Part shown: one piece after another, positions 14,915 through 22,830 of the stretch
Layout of the letters: the number at the start of each line of letters is the position of its first letter
Numbering within the stretch: position 1 is the stretch's first letter
Assembly (NCBI GenBank): GCA_046727855.1
Contig: JBKPDL010000163.1
Location: 1-23,696, forward strand
Length of the DNA: 23,696 nt
DNA from: DASPWV01 sp046727855
GTDB taxonomy: Bacteria > Acidobacteriota > Vicinamibacteria > Vicinamibacterales > UBA2999
Direction: 5' to 3'
The notes under the pieces: model-generated
Database searches by the model: none
Told to the model about the DNA's origin: nothing
The model's input: the letters and a program-made list of their open reading frames with translations, nothing else
Made by a program: the position numbers and the translations under genes

Positions 14915-15388
14915 ATGCGTTATCGCAGCCTGATCAAACTTGCCGCTGTGTTGACTCTGGTGGCGCTGACGATGGCCGTTTCCTCGGCGCAGTCCAAAAA
15001 TCCCCGATTCGGCAAATGGAAGCTCAAGTCGGACGCGCCGCCGCCGAGCAGCAACGTGATGACATACGAGCCGTTCGGTGCGAAAGGCATGAAGGTGACG
15101 GTGGAATCGGTGAACGGGAAAGGTGAGAAATCGGCGTGGTGGTACACCACCGATTTCGACGGCAAGTTCATGCCGGTCACCGGTCAGGAAAACGCCGAAA
15201 CGTCGGTCCGCATCATCGACGATCGCATCAACGAGATCGTCAACAAGCGAAACGGCAAGGTGACGCAGATCCTCACCAACGTCCTGTCGCCGGATGGCAA
15301 CACGATTGGCATCATCTACATGCGCATGGACGACGAGGGGAAGAAGGTTACGAATGTGACATTCGCGACCTATGAGCGCATGCCGTAG
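14915..15388 (+). CDS. Secreted 157-aa protein of unknown function
   Basis: Residues 1-23 (MRYRSLIKLAAVLTLVALTM and on to SSAQ) form a signal peptide. The mature part opens NPRFGKWKLKSDAPPPSSN and then alternates short beta strands (KVTVESVNGKGEKSAWWYTTDFDGK, TSVRIIDDRINEIVNKRNGKV, NTIGIIYMRMDDEGKKV), which suggests a small beta barrel, lipocalin-like in outline. No catalytic motif or cysteine is seen. GGAGG 5 nt before the ATG fixes the start. It stands alone between a long non-coding gap and a convergent hairpin. I do not recognise a named family. Confidence 0.75.
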   Translation: MRYRSLIKLAAVLTLVALTMAVSSAQSKNPRFGKWKLKSDAPPPSSNVMTYEPFGAKGMKVTVESVNGKGEKSAWWYTTDFDGKFMPVTGQENAETSVRIIDDRINEIVNKRNGKVTQILTNVLSPDGNTIGIIYMRMDDEGKKVTNVTFATYERMP

Positions 15389-15389
15389 C

Positions 15390-15409
15390 GGCGGACCTTC
15401 AGGTCCGCC
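15390..15409. repeat. GGACCTTCAGGTCC dispersed hairpin, copy 3
   Basis: Arms GGCGGACCT and AGGTCCGCC surround TC. It fills the 21-bp gap between the convergent ends of the 157-aa gene and the GH13 gene, and lies in the opposite orientation to the copy at 4594. Position suggests a shared transcription end. Confidence 0.75.
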
Positions 15410-17071
15410 CTATATCAGCGGCGTGCGGCGAGGGGTGGTGTCCGGCCCGCCAACGCGATACCACTTGTGCATGTACGGCCCGAGCCGCAGCTCGTGGTGC
15501 CCCGACGCATCCGCGCGGCTGTGATCCTCGTCGAACACATCGCACAACATCCCGCCATCCGCAATCCCGACATCGAAGTGAATCGTCTGCGGCTTGTCCG
15601 AAATATTGTGGACGGTGACGACGGCAGTGTTGCGCCAGACGTAGCGGAGCACCAGCACTGACGCCGACTCGGCGCCGAGCACTTCGGCGTCGCCCCATCC
15701 GAGCTCCGGCAGCTCCTTGCGCGCGCGGATGCGGCGCTCCGTCCAGTTGAGGAGCGAGTTGGGATCGCGCCGCTGTTCGGCGACGTTGATCTTCGTGTAT
15801 CCGTGCTCCTCGTCTTCGATGATGGGCACGCTCTTCTTCTCAGTGCGCGAAAACCCGCCGTACGAATCCGCCGACCACTGCATTGCCGTGCGCGCGCACT
15901 CCCGCTCGGGAAGCGACAAATCGTCCCAGATGCCGATCTCGTCGCCGTACTGAATCATGGGTGTGCCAGGCAATGTGAAGAGCAGGCTGAAGGCAAGCTC
16001 GATCCGTTTGCGATCGCCCTGGAGCATCGGGGCGAGCCGCCGGCGAATGCCGCGATCGTAGAGCTGCATGCGTTTGTCGGGACCGCAGGCGGCGAAGACT
16101 TTCTCGCGCTGCTCTTCGGTGAGCCGTCCGAGATCCTGTTCGTCGTGGCTGCGGAGAAACTGAACGTACTGGCCGTGGCCCGGCACTTTGCGCGTCTCGC
16201 GAATTGCCCACGTCAGCGGCTCGATATCTCCAGTGGCCAGCGCGTACCACAGCCGCTGATTCACTGGAAAGTTGAGCAGCATCTGCATACGGTCGCCCTG
16301 CTCGCCGAAATAGTCGAGGCTTTTTTCCGGCGCGACGTTGGCCTCGCCGAGCATGACGACGTTGCCGGCGCGCCACTGCAGAAAATCGCGCATTTCGTGG
16401 AGCATGTCGAAGTCTTCGACGTGCTGAACGTTGGCGCCTTTGCTCTGGATGAGGAACGGCACGGCGTCAATGCGGAAGCCGGCGACGCCGAGCTCGAGCC
16501 AGAACCCCATGATCTTGCGGATCTCGGCGCGGACCTGTTTGTTGTGCGTGTTCAGGTCCGGCTGAAAGTCGTAAAAGCGGTGAAAGTAGTATTGCTTCGC
16601 CGCGCGATCGTAGGTCCACGTCGATTTCTGCACGCCCGGAAACACTATGCCCTTGTCGTGGTCCGACGGCCGTTCCTTGCTCCACACATACCACTCCCGA
16701 AACGGCGAGTCCTCGTGCTCGCGCGCGTGCCGGAACCAGGGATGTTCGATCGATGTGTGATTCACCACCAGATCGACGACGACGCGAATGCCAAGCGCCT
16801 CTGCGTGATTCATGAACTCGACGAAATCGCCCAGCGATCCGTGTTTCTCGTGAACGCTGTAATAGTCGCTGACGTCGTAGCCATTGTCGCGATTGGGGGA
16901 TTCCGAAAATGGCAGGAGCCAGACGCAGGTCACGCCAAGGCCGGCGAGATATTCCAGGCGCATGCTGAGACCGGCGAAATCACCCACGCCGTCGCCGTTG
17001 GAGTCCATGAACTTCTCCACGTCAAGGCAGTAAATGATCGCGTTTCGGTACCAAAGGTCTTCAATAGCCAT
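15410..17071 (-). CDS. GH13 alpha-amylase-family enzyme, trehalose synthase-like
   Basis: 553-aa glycoside hydrolase family 13 enzyme. Conserved regions appear in order: DLVVNH (residues 100-105), GFRIDAVPF with nucleophile D202, MLGEANV with acid/base E243, and FLRSHDEQD with H309-D310. The opening IIYCLDVEKFMDSNGDGVGDFAGL resembles trehalose synthase (maltose alpha-D-glucosyltransferase), which converts maltose to trehalose, and the length fits that group. There is no signal peptide, consistent with cytoplasmic sugar metabolism. I prefer ATG 17071 over the upstream 17104 because the family begins near EDLWYRNAIIY. It diverges from the PQQ dehydrogenase gene across 91 bp. Another GH13 specificity, such as alpha-glucosidase, cannot be excluded. 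Confidence 0.85.
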   Translation of the reverse strand: MAIEDLWYRNAIIYCLDVEKFMDSNGDGVGDFAGLSMRLEYLAGLGVTCVWLLPFSESPNRDNGYDVSDYYSVHEKHGSLGDFVEFMNHAEALGIRVVVDLVVNHTSIEHPWFRHAREHEDSPFREWYVWSKERPSDHDKGIVFPGVQKSTWTYDRAAKQYYFHRFYDFQPDLNTHNKQVRAEIRKIMGFWLELGVAGFRIDAVPFLIQSKGANVQHVEDFDMLHEMRDFLQWRAGNVVMLGEANVAPEKSLDYFGEQGDRMQMLLNFPVNQRLWYALATGDIEPLTWAIRETRKVPGHGQYVQFLRSHDEQDLGRLTEEQREKVFAACGPDKRMQLYDRGIRRRLAPMLQGDRKRIELAFSLLFTLPGTPMIQYGDEIGIWDDLSLPERECARTAMQWSADSYGGFSRTEKKSVPIIEDEEHGYTKINVAEQRRDPNSLLNWTERRIRARKELPELGWGDAEVLGAESASVLVLRYVWRNTAVVTVHNISDKPQTIHFDVGIADGGMLCDVFDEDHSRADASGHHELRLGPYMHKWYRVGGPDTTPRRTPLI

Positions 17072-17144
17072 AGTCACGCAGGGCGGGAGCAAACGGCGCG
17101 CCATGACCGTTACGAAACAAGCTCAAGGGCCGATGCAACTCCAG

Positions 17145-17150
17145 TAGAAT
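17145..17150 (+). promoter_or_regulatory. Possible -10 box for the first PQQ dehydrogenase gene
   Basis: TAGAAT lies 12 nt before ATG 17163 in the short divergent gap with the GH13 gene. No Shine-Dalgarno and no clear -35 are seen. Confidence 0.3.
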
Positions 17151-17162
17151 CCGTCCACGACT

Positions 17163-18944
17163 ATGGCTGACGTCATGAAGCGGCTTGCGCTCGCGTGCGC
17201 AATCGCCGCCACGTTTTGGAGCTTCGCGAGCGAAGGAGGGCAGCAACTGCCGCCGCCACCGCCGCCGGTGGTGGCGCCGATGCCGGCCATTCTGCAGCAG
17301 TACAGGACCGTCACCGCGGAGCGATTGATCAAACCCGACGACGGCGACTGGTTGATGGTGCGGCGCTCGTACGACGGCTGGGGATACAGTCCGCTCGAGC
17401 AGATCACCCCTGCAAACGTCGCGCGTCTTCGACCCGCGTGGGTGGTGTCCACGGGCGTGACGAACGGACACGAAGCGCCGCCGATCGTGAACGGCAGCGT
17501 GATGTTGGTAGCCACGCCCGGCAATCAGGTGATCGCGCTCGACGCTTCGTCGGGCCGCCTGCTGTGGCGCTATCGCCGGCCATTGCCCGAGGATGTGCTC
17601 TTGCTTCATCCCACCAGCCGCGGCGTGGCGCTTTACGGCGATCGCGTGTTCTTCGCGGCGGGCGAAGCCGTGCTCGTCGCGCTCGATGTGAAAACCGGCA
17701 ATGAGGTGTGGAGCGCGAAGGTCGCAGAGAATCGCCACGGCTACTACATGTCGGTGGCGCCGCTCGTCGCCGACGGCAAAGTCATGGTGGGCGCCTCCGG
17801 TGGCGAGTTTGGCGTTCGCGGTTTCGTCGCGGCGTACGACATCGACTCGGGCAAAGAGTTGTGGCGGACCTACTCGGTGCCCGCGCCAGGCGAACCGGGC
17901 AGCGAGACGTGGCCCAAGGGCGATCAGTGGAAGACCGGAGGCGGATCGATCTGGGTGACGGCGAATTACGATCCCGAAACTCGCCTCGCGTTCTGGGGAA
18001 CCGGCAACGGCGGGCCATGGATGGGCGATCAGCGCCCTGGCGACAATCTCTACACTTCGTCCACCATCGCGATCGATGTGCGCAGCGGGAAGATTAAAGG
18101 CCACTTCCAGTACCACCCGAACGACTCGTGGGACTGGGATGAAGTGTCGCCGCCGATCGTCGTCGACTACACCCGCAACGGTCGCACGATCAAAGGACTG
18201 ATCGACGTCGCGCGCGACGGGTATTTGTGGTTTCTCGAGCGCAGCGACGGCGCCATCAAGTTCGTCGAAGGCAAGCCCTACGTGAAACACAACGTGTTCA
18301 CGAGCCTCGATCCGAAGACCGGTCGTCCCAACGTCGATCCGGCGCGGCAACCGGGCACCGGGAAACAGGCGGAGTTTTGTCCCTCCCACTGGGGCGGCAA
18401 GAATTGGCCGCCCATCGCGTTCAGTCCGAAGACGCGGATGATTTACATTCCGGCGAACGAGAATCTCTGTTCGAACATGATCGGCCGGCCGATCACATAC
18501 GAGGCTGGCAAGGGTTACTCAGGGGCGAGCAACAATCTCCTGCTCGCTCCTGGCGCGGATCACGTGGGCGAAGTGCAGGCGTGGAATGTGGACACCGGTC
18601 AGCGCGTGTGGACGCACAGGTTTGCGAAGTCGGCGAACTGGGGACCGATGCTTGCCACAGGTGGCGGTCTCGTGTTCAGCGGCGGCACCAACGACCGCTT
18701 CTTCCGCGCGTTTGACGCGGCGACCGGTGCGGTGCTGTGGGAGTTCCCGACCAACTCCGGCGTGATCGGGCAGCCGGTGTCGTTCTCCGTCAACGGACGT
18801 CAGTACGTCGCGGTGCAATCCGGCTGGGGCATTGACGCCCGATCGATGCAGCGCCGGTTGAACGTGTTGTTCCCGGGCGAATACCCCGAGGTTCCCGAAG
18901 GCGGCGCGATCTGGGTCTTCACCGTTGCGGAGTCGCAGCCATGA
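17163..18944 (+). CDS. Secreted PQQ-dependent dehydrogenase with lanthanide-type Asp pair
   Basis: 593-aa eight-bladed propeller quinoprotein. A signal peptide spans about residues 1-25, then a proline run. SYDGWGYSPLEQI, ALDASSGRLLWRY and AYDIDSGKELWR are typical PQQ repeats. Metal and catalytic residues align with methanol dehydrogenase: E215 (GGEFG), N282 (TGNGGPW) and D324, with the Asn-to-Asp distance of 42 as in MxaF. A second Asp, D326 in WDWDE, sits two residues on, the position that marks lanthanide-using XoxF/ExaF-type enzymes. There is no heme domain, so it needs a separate acceptor, not seen here. The stop overlaps the start of the next gene (ATGA). Substrate: an alcohol or sugar, undetermined. 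Confidence 0.88.
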   Translation: MADVMKRLALACAIAATFWSFASEGGQQLPPPPPPVVAPMPAILQQYRTVTAERLIKPDDGDWLMVRRSYDGWGYSPLEQITPANVARLRPAWVVSTGVTNGHEAPPIVNGSVMLVATPGNQVIALDASSGRLLWRYRRPLPEDVLLLHPTSRGVALYGDRVFFAAGEAVLVALDVKTGNEVWSAKVAENRHGYYMSVAPLVADGKVMVGASGGEFGVRGFVAAYDIDSGKELWRTYSVPAPGEPGSETWPKGDQWKTGGGSIWVTANYDPETRLAFWGTGNGGPWMGDQRPGDNLYTSSTIAIDVRSGKIKGHFQYHPNDSWDWDEVSPPIVVDYTRNGRTIKGLIDVARDGYLWFLERSDGAIKFVEGKPYVKHNVFTSLDPKTGRPNVDPARQPGTGKQAEFCPSHWGGKNWPPIAFSPKTRMIYIPANENLCSNMIGRPITYEAGKGYSGASNNLLLAPGADHVGEVQAWNVDTGQRVWTHRFAKSANWGPMLATGGGLVFSGGTNDRFFRAFDAATGAVLWEFPTNSGVIGQPVSFSVNGRQYVAVQSGWGIDARSMQRRLNVLFPGEYPEVPEGGAIWVFTVAESQP

Positions 18945-20263
18945 TCAACGGCCGTCGTGAGTTCCTCACTGCCATGGCCGCGGGCATTCTCGGCAGTCAG
19001 GTCAAATTCGGCCGCGGAACCAGCGCGGTGAGCGCCTGGACCGGACTGGACACGAATTCCATCCTCAATCAGGCGCGTCCGCGCGATGTGAAATCGGCGC
19101 TGAACATCGTCCAGGTTGAACCGCTGATTCTGCGGCTCAAGAACCCCGCCGGCGATCCGCTCTCCCGCAACCCGAGCGCGGAATGGAATCGTCATTACAT
19201 GCTGTGTCGCGTAGAGACGGAGGAGGGGCTCGTCGGGTGGGGTGAGGGGACCGACTTCCCGAAAGTGGCGACGGTCGCGACCGAGATCGATCTGCTGAAG
19301 TCGTACGTAATCGGCCGCAGCGCGTTCGACATCGAGCTCATTTGGAGCACTATCTCGCGCGCGCGCAACTCCCAGTGGGGCAGCACCGTGCAGAGCGCGC
19401 TCGCGTGCATCGACATCGCGCTGTGGGACATCGTGGGTCAACGCCTCGGTGTGCCGGTGTACAAACTCCTGGGCGGCAAGGTGCACGACAAGCTCGCGAT
19501 CTATACGAGCTATCGCTGGGGCAACATCCCGCGCACAGCAGCCGCGTACGAGAAGCGCACCCGCGAGCTCGTCGCCGAGGGCGCGCGCGCCGGCAAGTGG
19601 GATCCGTTCTTCGATCCGGTCGATTTCAACAAGCAGGCAACGCTGAAAACGATCAACGAAGTGGTGGAGATGGTCCGCGGCATTCGCCAGGGCGGAGCGG
19701 AATTCGAGATCTGCGTCGAAGCGCACGCCAAGTTCAACACCGCCTCGGCGGTGCGGATCGCGAAAGCGATCGAGCCGTTCAATCCGATTTTCTTCGAGGA
19801 ACCTGTGCCACCGGAAAACGCCGGCGCGATGGCCGAGGTTCAGCGCGCAACGAGCATTCCGATCGCCGCCGGCGAACGGATCAAGTCGCGGCTGCAGCTG
19901 CGCGAGTACCTGGAGAAGCAGGCGTTCCGGCTGTTTCAACCCGATGCCGCACACGTTGGCGGCATCACCGAGTACCGCAAGATGGCGGCCATGGCCGACT
20001 CGTATTTCATTCCGGTCGCGCCGCACAATCCGAATGGCCCGGTGTGCCTCGCCGCGCAGCTTCACCTCTCGGCGGCGACGCCCAATTTCGTGATTTTCGA
20101 AGAGGGTCGAACCGATCCGCTGGTCTGCAAGGAATGGTTTGGTGAATGGGAAGACAGCCGCGCGTATTTTCGAGTACCCGAATCGCCGGGGCTGGGCATC
20201 AAGATCAGCGAGGCAGCTATCCGCGCGCAATCGGTGGACATTGCGACCGCCGAACGCTCGTGA
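18941..20263 (+). CDS. Tat-exported mandelate racemase/muconate lactonizing (acid-sugar dehydratase-like) enzyme
   Basis: 440-aa enolase-superfamily enzyme. It opens with a twin-arginine signal (NGRREFLTAMAAG, residues 3-15), so it should fold in the cytoplasm and be exported. Metal and base residues follow the dehydratase pattern: E260-x-H262 (VEAHAKF), E286 (FFEEPVPPE), E312 (AAGERI) and H362 (APHNPNGP), most like the galactonate dehydratase branch. The likely reaction is removal of water from an acid sugar. It overlaps the PQQ dehydrogenase gene by ATGA, which suggests the quinoprotein product feeds this enzyme in the periplasm. Substrate is not readable from sequence. A CCTTCGA-type repeat starts at its stop codon. 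Confidence 0.87.
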   Translation: MINGRREFLTAMAAGILGSQVKFGRGTSAVSAWTGLDTNSILNQARPRDVKSALNIVQVEPLILRLKNPAGDPLSRNPSAEWNRHYMLCRVETEEGLVGWGEGTDFPKVATVATEIDLLKSYVIGRSAFDIELIWSTISRARNSQWGSTVQSALACIDIALWDIVGQRLGVPVYKLLGGKVHDKLAIYTSYRWGNIPRTAAAYEKRTRELVAEGARAGKWDPFFDPVDFNKQATLKTINEVVEMVRGIRQGGAEFEICVEAHAKFNTASAVRIAKAIEPFNPIFFEEPVPPENAGAMAEVQRATSIPIAAGERIKSRLQLREYLEKQAFRLFQPDAAHVGGITEYRKMAAMADSYFIPVAPHNPNGPVCLAAQLHLSAATPNFVIFEEGRTDPLVCKEWFGEWEDSRAYFRVPESPGLGIKISEAAIRAQSVDIATAERS

Positions 20264-20301
20264 TCCTTCGACTGGCATGCTTCCGCACGGCTCGCTCAGG
20301 G
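20262..20301. repeat. CCTTCGAC/CTCAGG repeat at the stop codon
   Basis: GATCCTTCGACT and CTCGCTCAGGG, separated by 18 bases, directly follow the enolase-superfamily stop codon. Same family as 5049-5092 and 8195-8227. Confidence 0.45.
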
Positions 20302-20362
20302 CAAGGCAGCGAAGCTTCGCCTCAAACCGCCGAGAAAACCAAACAGTTGGCTTCGCTGCCAT

Positions 20363-20398
20363 ATGTCTTTTTTGCCCCGCTCCGCGGGGCTTAGACAT
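20363..20398. terminator. Bidirectional-type terminator hairpin
   Basis: GCCCCGC and GCGGGGC (20374-20390) pair around TCC. ATGTCT before and AGACAT after extend the inverted layout. A T-run (20368-20373) precedes the stem on the plus strand, so on the minus strand the stem is followed by a U-run, fitting a terminator for the minus-strand LamG gene; it may also end the plus-strand operon. Confidence 0.6.
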
Positions 20399-20460
20399 CT
20401 CCTAAGGCGCCAGGAAAACTTGCTTCAAATATCACGCTCTCAGCCTTCGGAGATGTCTAA
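20391..20460. repeat. 70-bp element with 18-bp inverted ends
   Basis: TTAGACATCTCCTAAGGC (20391-20408) pairs with GCCTTCGGAGATGTCTAA (20443-20460) with one mismatch; the outer 12 bases are perfect. The right end includes the stop codon of the LamG gene, so insertion of this element may have set the protein's C-terminus. The 34-bp loop has no gene. Confidence 0.65.
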
Positions 20461-21125
20461 CGGAGAAAGTCTGCCGGCGCAAGCGCGCGGCGGGTGAATC
20501 GCGCGGCGCGAATCGCCCCCTTGAAATGATTCACCAGGTTCATGCGGACGCCGATCGATGCTCGGCCCGGACCTTGCGGCGTCAGACGAATCTCCGCGGA
20601 TCCCTGCTGCACGCCGTCCACGTAGTTTCTGAACTCGCGGCCGTCGTAGACGGCAGCCACGTGATACCACGCGCCGAGCGCATACAGCTTCGCGCGATCG
20701 ATCAGCGCTTTCTCGCCAGTCGCGCTGTGCACGTAGCTGTCCAGGCACCATCGGCCGTCCACGATGCGGATTTCAAACAGCATCCGATCGTCGGAATTTG
20801 TTTGCTGCAGATGAAACCAGCGCTGCTCCGGAGCGCCGCCGTCAGGGCGAAAGATAGCTTCCCACGTGAAAGTCTCGGCGCCGGCGAGCGGATGCACATC
20901 GACGAACAGCGCGTCGTCCACTCCGTCGAATTCGATCGCTTTGCCTGCGGGTGTGTCGATCACGCGCGGGTTGCCGAGGATCGTGGTCGCGTGGCCGCCG
21001 AGGCGATCGAGTCGGTCGAACGTCCAGACCTGCGTGTCCTGGCCGTTACCTTTCGGGGCTTGTGGATCGGCTGCTCGTGGTGCGGCGATTAGAATAGCGG
21101 CCGCGATTGTAAGGAGAGCCTTCAT
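20457..21125 (-). CDS. Secreted LamG/concanavalin-like domain protein
   Basis: 222-aa protein. A signal peptide (MKALLTIAAAILIAAPRAA) precedes one LamG-type jelly-roll domain: AIEFDGVDDALFVD, FTWEAIFRPDGGAPEQRWFHLQQ, WYHVAAVYDGREFRNYVDGVQQ, and a C-terminal NHFKGAIRAARFTRRALAPADF closing strand. Such domains bind sugars or proteins; no catalytic site is apparent. I chose ATG 21125 because the signal peptide starts there. Its start codon overlaps that of the plus-strand PQQ gene (CATG at 21123-21126), so the two genes share no intergenic space. Its own ribosome binding site is weak. The stop lies in an inverted-repeat element. Confidence 0.8.
   Translation of the reverse strand: MKALLTIAAAILIAAPRAADPQAPKGNGQDTQVWTFDRLDRLGGHATTILGNPRVIDTPAGKAIEFDGVDDALFVDVHPLAGAETFTWEAIFRPDGGAPEQRWFHLQQTNSDDRMLFEIRIVDGRWCLDSYVHSATGEKALIDRAKLYALGAWYHVAAVYDGREFRNYVDGVQQGSAEIRLTPQGPGRASIGVRMNLVNHFKGAIRAARFTRRALAPADFLR
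21111..21116 (+). promoter_or_regulatory. Shine-Dalgarno inside the opposite-strand gene
   Basis: AAGGAG lies 7 nt before ATG 21124 of the second PQQ gene and fixes that start. It is also codons 4-5 of the LamG gene on the other strand. Confidence 0.65.
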
Positions 21126-22821
21126 GAGCACTGGTGCGCGCGTGGTTGCCGCAGCCATTGTGATTCTCTTCGCAGGTTTTGTCACGGGAGCGCAGGTGAA
21201 GGATTTCACGCCCGTGACCGAGGCGATGCTGCTCAATCCGCAGGCCGCGGACTGGCCCAATTGGCGCCGGACGGTCGACGGCTGGGGCTACAGTCCGCTC
21301 ACGCAGATCAACACGCAGAACGTTCACCAGCTGCAGCTTGCCTGGTCGTGGGCAATGCGGCCGGGACAGAATCAGCCGACGCCGATCGTGGTAGACGGCG
21401 TGATGTTTCTGCCCAACCCTGGCGGCGGTGTGCAGGCGCTCGATGCCGCAACTGGAGAGTTGCTTTGGGAATATGAAAGCGCACCGGCGGCAGGCGGACC
21501 GCCGCGTACCTCGCCGATGCGAAATCTCGCCATCCTCGGCGACAAGGTGTACGTGGCCGCCCCTGACGCACGGCTCATCGCGCTCGACGCGCGCACCGGC
21601 GCGGTTCGCTGGGATCATCAGGTTGCGGATCCCAAACTCGGCTACAGCTACTCGAGTGGACCAATCGTCGTGCGGCGGATGATCGTGGCCGGTATCAACG
21701 GCTGCGCGCGATACAAAGACGACGTGTGCTTTATCTCTGCGCACGACCCGGAATCAGGCAAGGAGCTGTGGCGGACGTCGACGATCGCGAGGCCGGGCGA
21801 GCCCGGCGGGGACACGTGGGGCGATCTCGCGCTCACGTTTCGCGCCGGCGGCGACGCATGGATTCCCGGCAGCTACGATCCAAAACTGAATTTGATCTTC
21901 TGGGGCACGTCGCAGGCAAAGCCGTGGACGCGCTTTGCGCGCGGCACCGACGGCGACGCGCTCTACACCAATTCGACGCTCGCGATCGATCCGGTCTCCG
22001 GCAAGATCGCGTGGCACTACCAGCATATTCCCGGCGAAACGCTCGACATGGACGAAACGTTCGAACGTATCCTCGTGGATGCAGATGGACGCGCGTCGGT
22101 GTTCACGATGGGCAAGCTTGGTATTCTTTGGGAGCTCGATCGACAAACTGGTGCGTTTCTGAGCGCGCATGATCTCGGCTATCAGAATGTCGTCGATGTC
22201 GACAGGCGAACGGGAAAAGTCACGTATCGCGCAGGGATGATCCCGAAGCCGGGAGTCGAGCTCGAGTTCTGCCCAAGTTCGACCGGTTTCAAGAGTCTGC
22301 GTGCGATGGCGTATCACCCTGAGACGCAGGCGTTCTACATCCCGCTGAACCTGCACTGCGAGCAAGGGACGTTCAACGACAACATCAATCGCGTTGTCGG
22401 GGGCGGCGGCAGCGGAGGCGTGCGGCGTCGGAACTTGATGCATCCTGCACGTCCGGATGGCATCGGCGAGTTTGTGGCGGTGCACGCGCGGAGCGGAAAG
22501 ATTCTGTGGCGCCATCGCACGCGGACGCCGCCGAACACGGCGGCGTTGACGACGGGTGGCGGGCTGGTCGTGGTTGGCGACTGGGATCGGAATTTCCGCG
22601 TGTACGACGCGGCCAACGGCAAGATCCTGTTCGAGTCGCGCTTGTCGACATCAGCGCACGGATTTCCGATCGCTTATGCGGTCAACGGCAGGCAATACAT
22701 TGCGATGCCCGTCGGCGGCGGCGGCGCGCAATGGGCGACCACGGTGCCCGGTGAGTTGCTGCCGGAGAAGAAGACCCCGCCCGGCGGGAACGCGATTTTC
22801 GTGTTTGCGTTGCCGCGGTGA
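21124..22821 (+). CDS. Second, atypical PQQ-type dehydrogenase (secreted)
   Basis: 565-aa propeller protein related to the one at 17163, with a signal peptide (residues 1-23, to TGAQ) and repeats such as TVDGWGYSPLTQI, ALDAATGELLWEY and AHDPESGKELWRTS. Catalytic D308 and the extra D310 (LDMDE) are kept. However, where the first enzyme has GGEFG the sequence is NGCARYKDD, and where it has TGNGGPW it has TSQAKPW, so the metal-binding Glu and Asn appear replaced by Cys and Gln. The stretches GGDTWGD and GGDAWIPGSYDP suggest a separate clade. It has a good ribosome binding site. Function could be a differently liganded dehydrogenase, or metal binding may be altered. No partner cytochrome is nearby. 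Confidence 0.85.
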   Translation: MSTGARVVAAAIVILFAGFVTGAQVKDFTPVTEAMLLNPQAADWPNWRRTVDGWGYSPLTQINTQNVHQLQLAWSWAMRPGQNQPTPIVVDGVMFLPNPGGGVQALDAATGELLWEYESAPAAGGPPRTSPMRNLAILGDKVYVAAPDARLIALDARTGAVRWDHQVADPKLGYSYSSGPIVVRRMIVAGINGCARYKDDVCFISAHDPESGKELWRTSTIARPGEPGGDTWGDLALTFRAGGDAWIPGSYDPKLNLIFWGTSQAKPWTRFARGTDGDALYTNSTLAIDPVSGKIAWHYQHIPGETLDMDETFERILVDADGRASVFTMGKLGILWELDRQTGAFLSAHDLGYQNVVDVDRRTGKVTYRAGMIPKPGVELEFCPSSTGFKSLRAMAYHPETQAFYIPLNLHCEQGTFNDNINRVVGGGGSGGVRRRNLMHPARPDGIGEFVAVHARSGKILWRHRTRTPPNTAALTTGGGLVVVGDWDRNFRVYDAANGKILFESRLSTSAHGFPIAYAVNGRQYIAMPVGGGGAQWATTVPGELLPEKKTPPGGNAIFVFALPR

Positions 22822-22830
22822 GAAAAAGGG

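Noticed and set aside
15803..17170. 455-aa plus-strand open frame
   Set aside because: It is antisense to the GH13 gene with all four catalytic regions intact.
17061..18389. 442-aa minus-strand open frame
   Set aside because: It is antisense to the PQQ dehydrogenase and has no recognisable domain.
18800..20398. 532-aa minus-strand open frame
   Set aside because: It is antisense to the enolase-superfamily gene, whose metal and base motifs are intact; long open antisense frames are common in GC-rich DNA.
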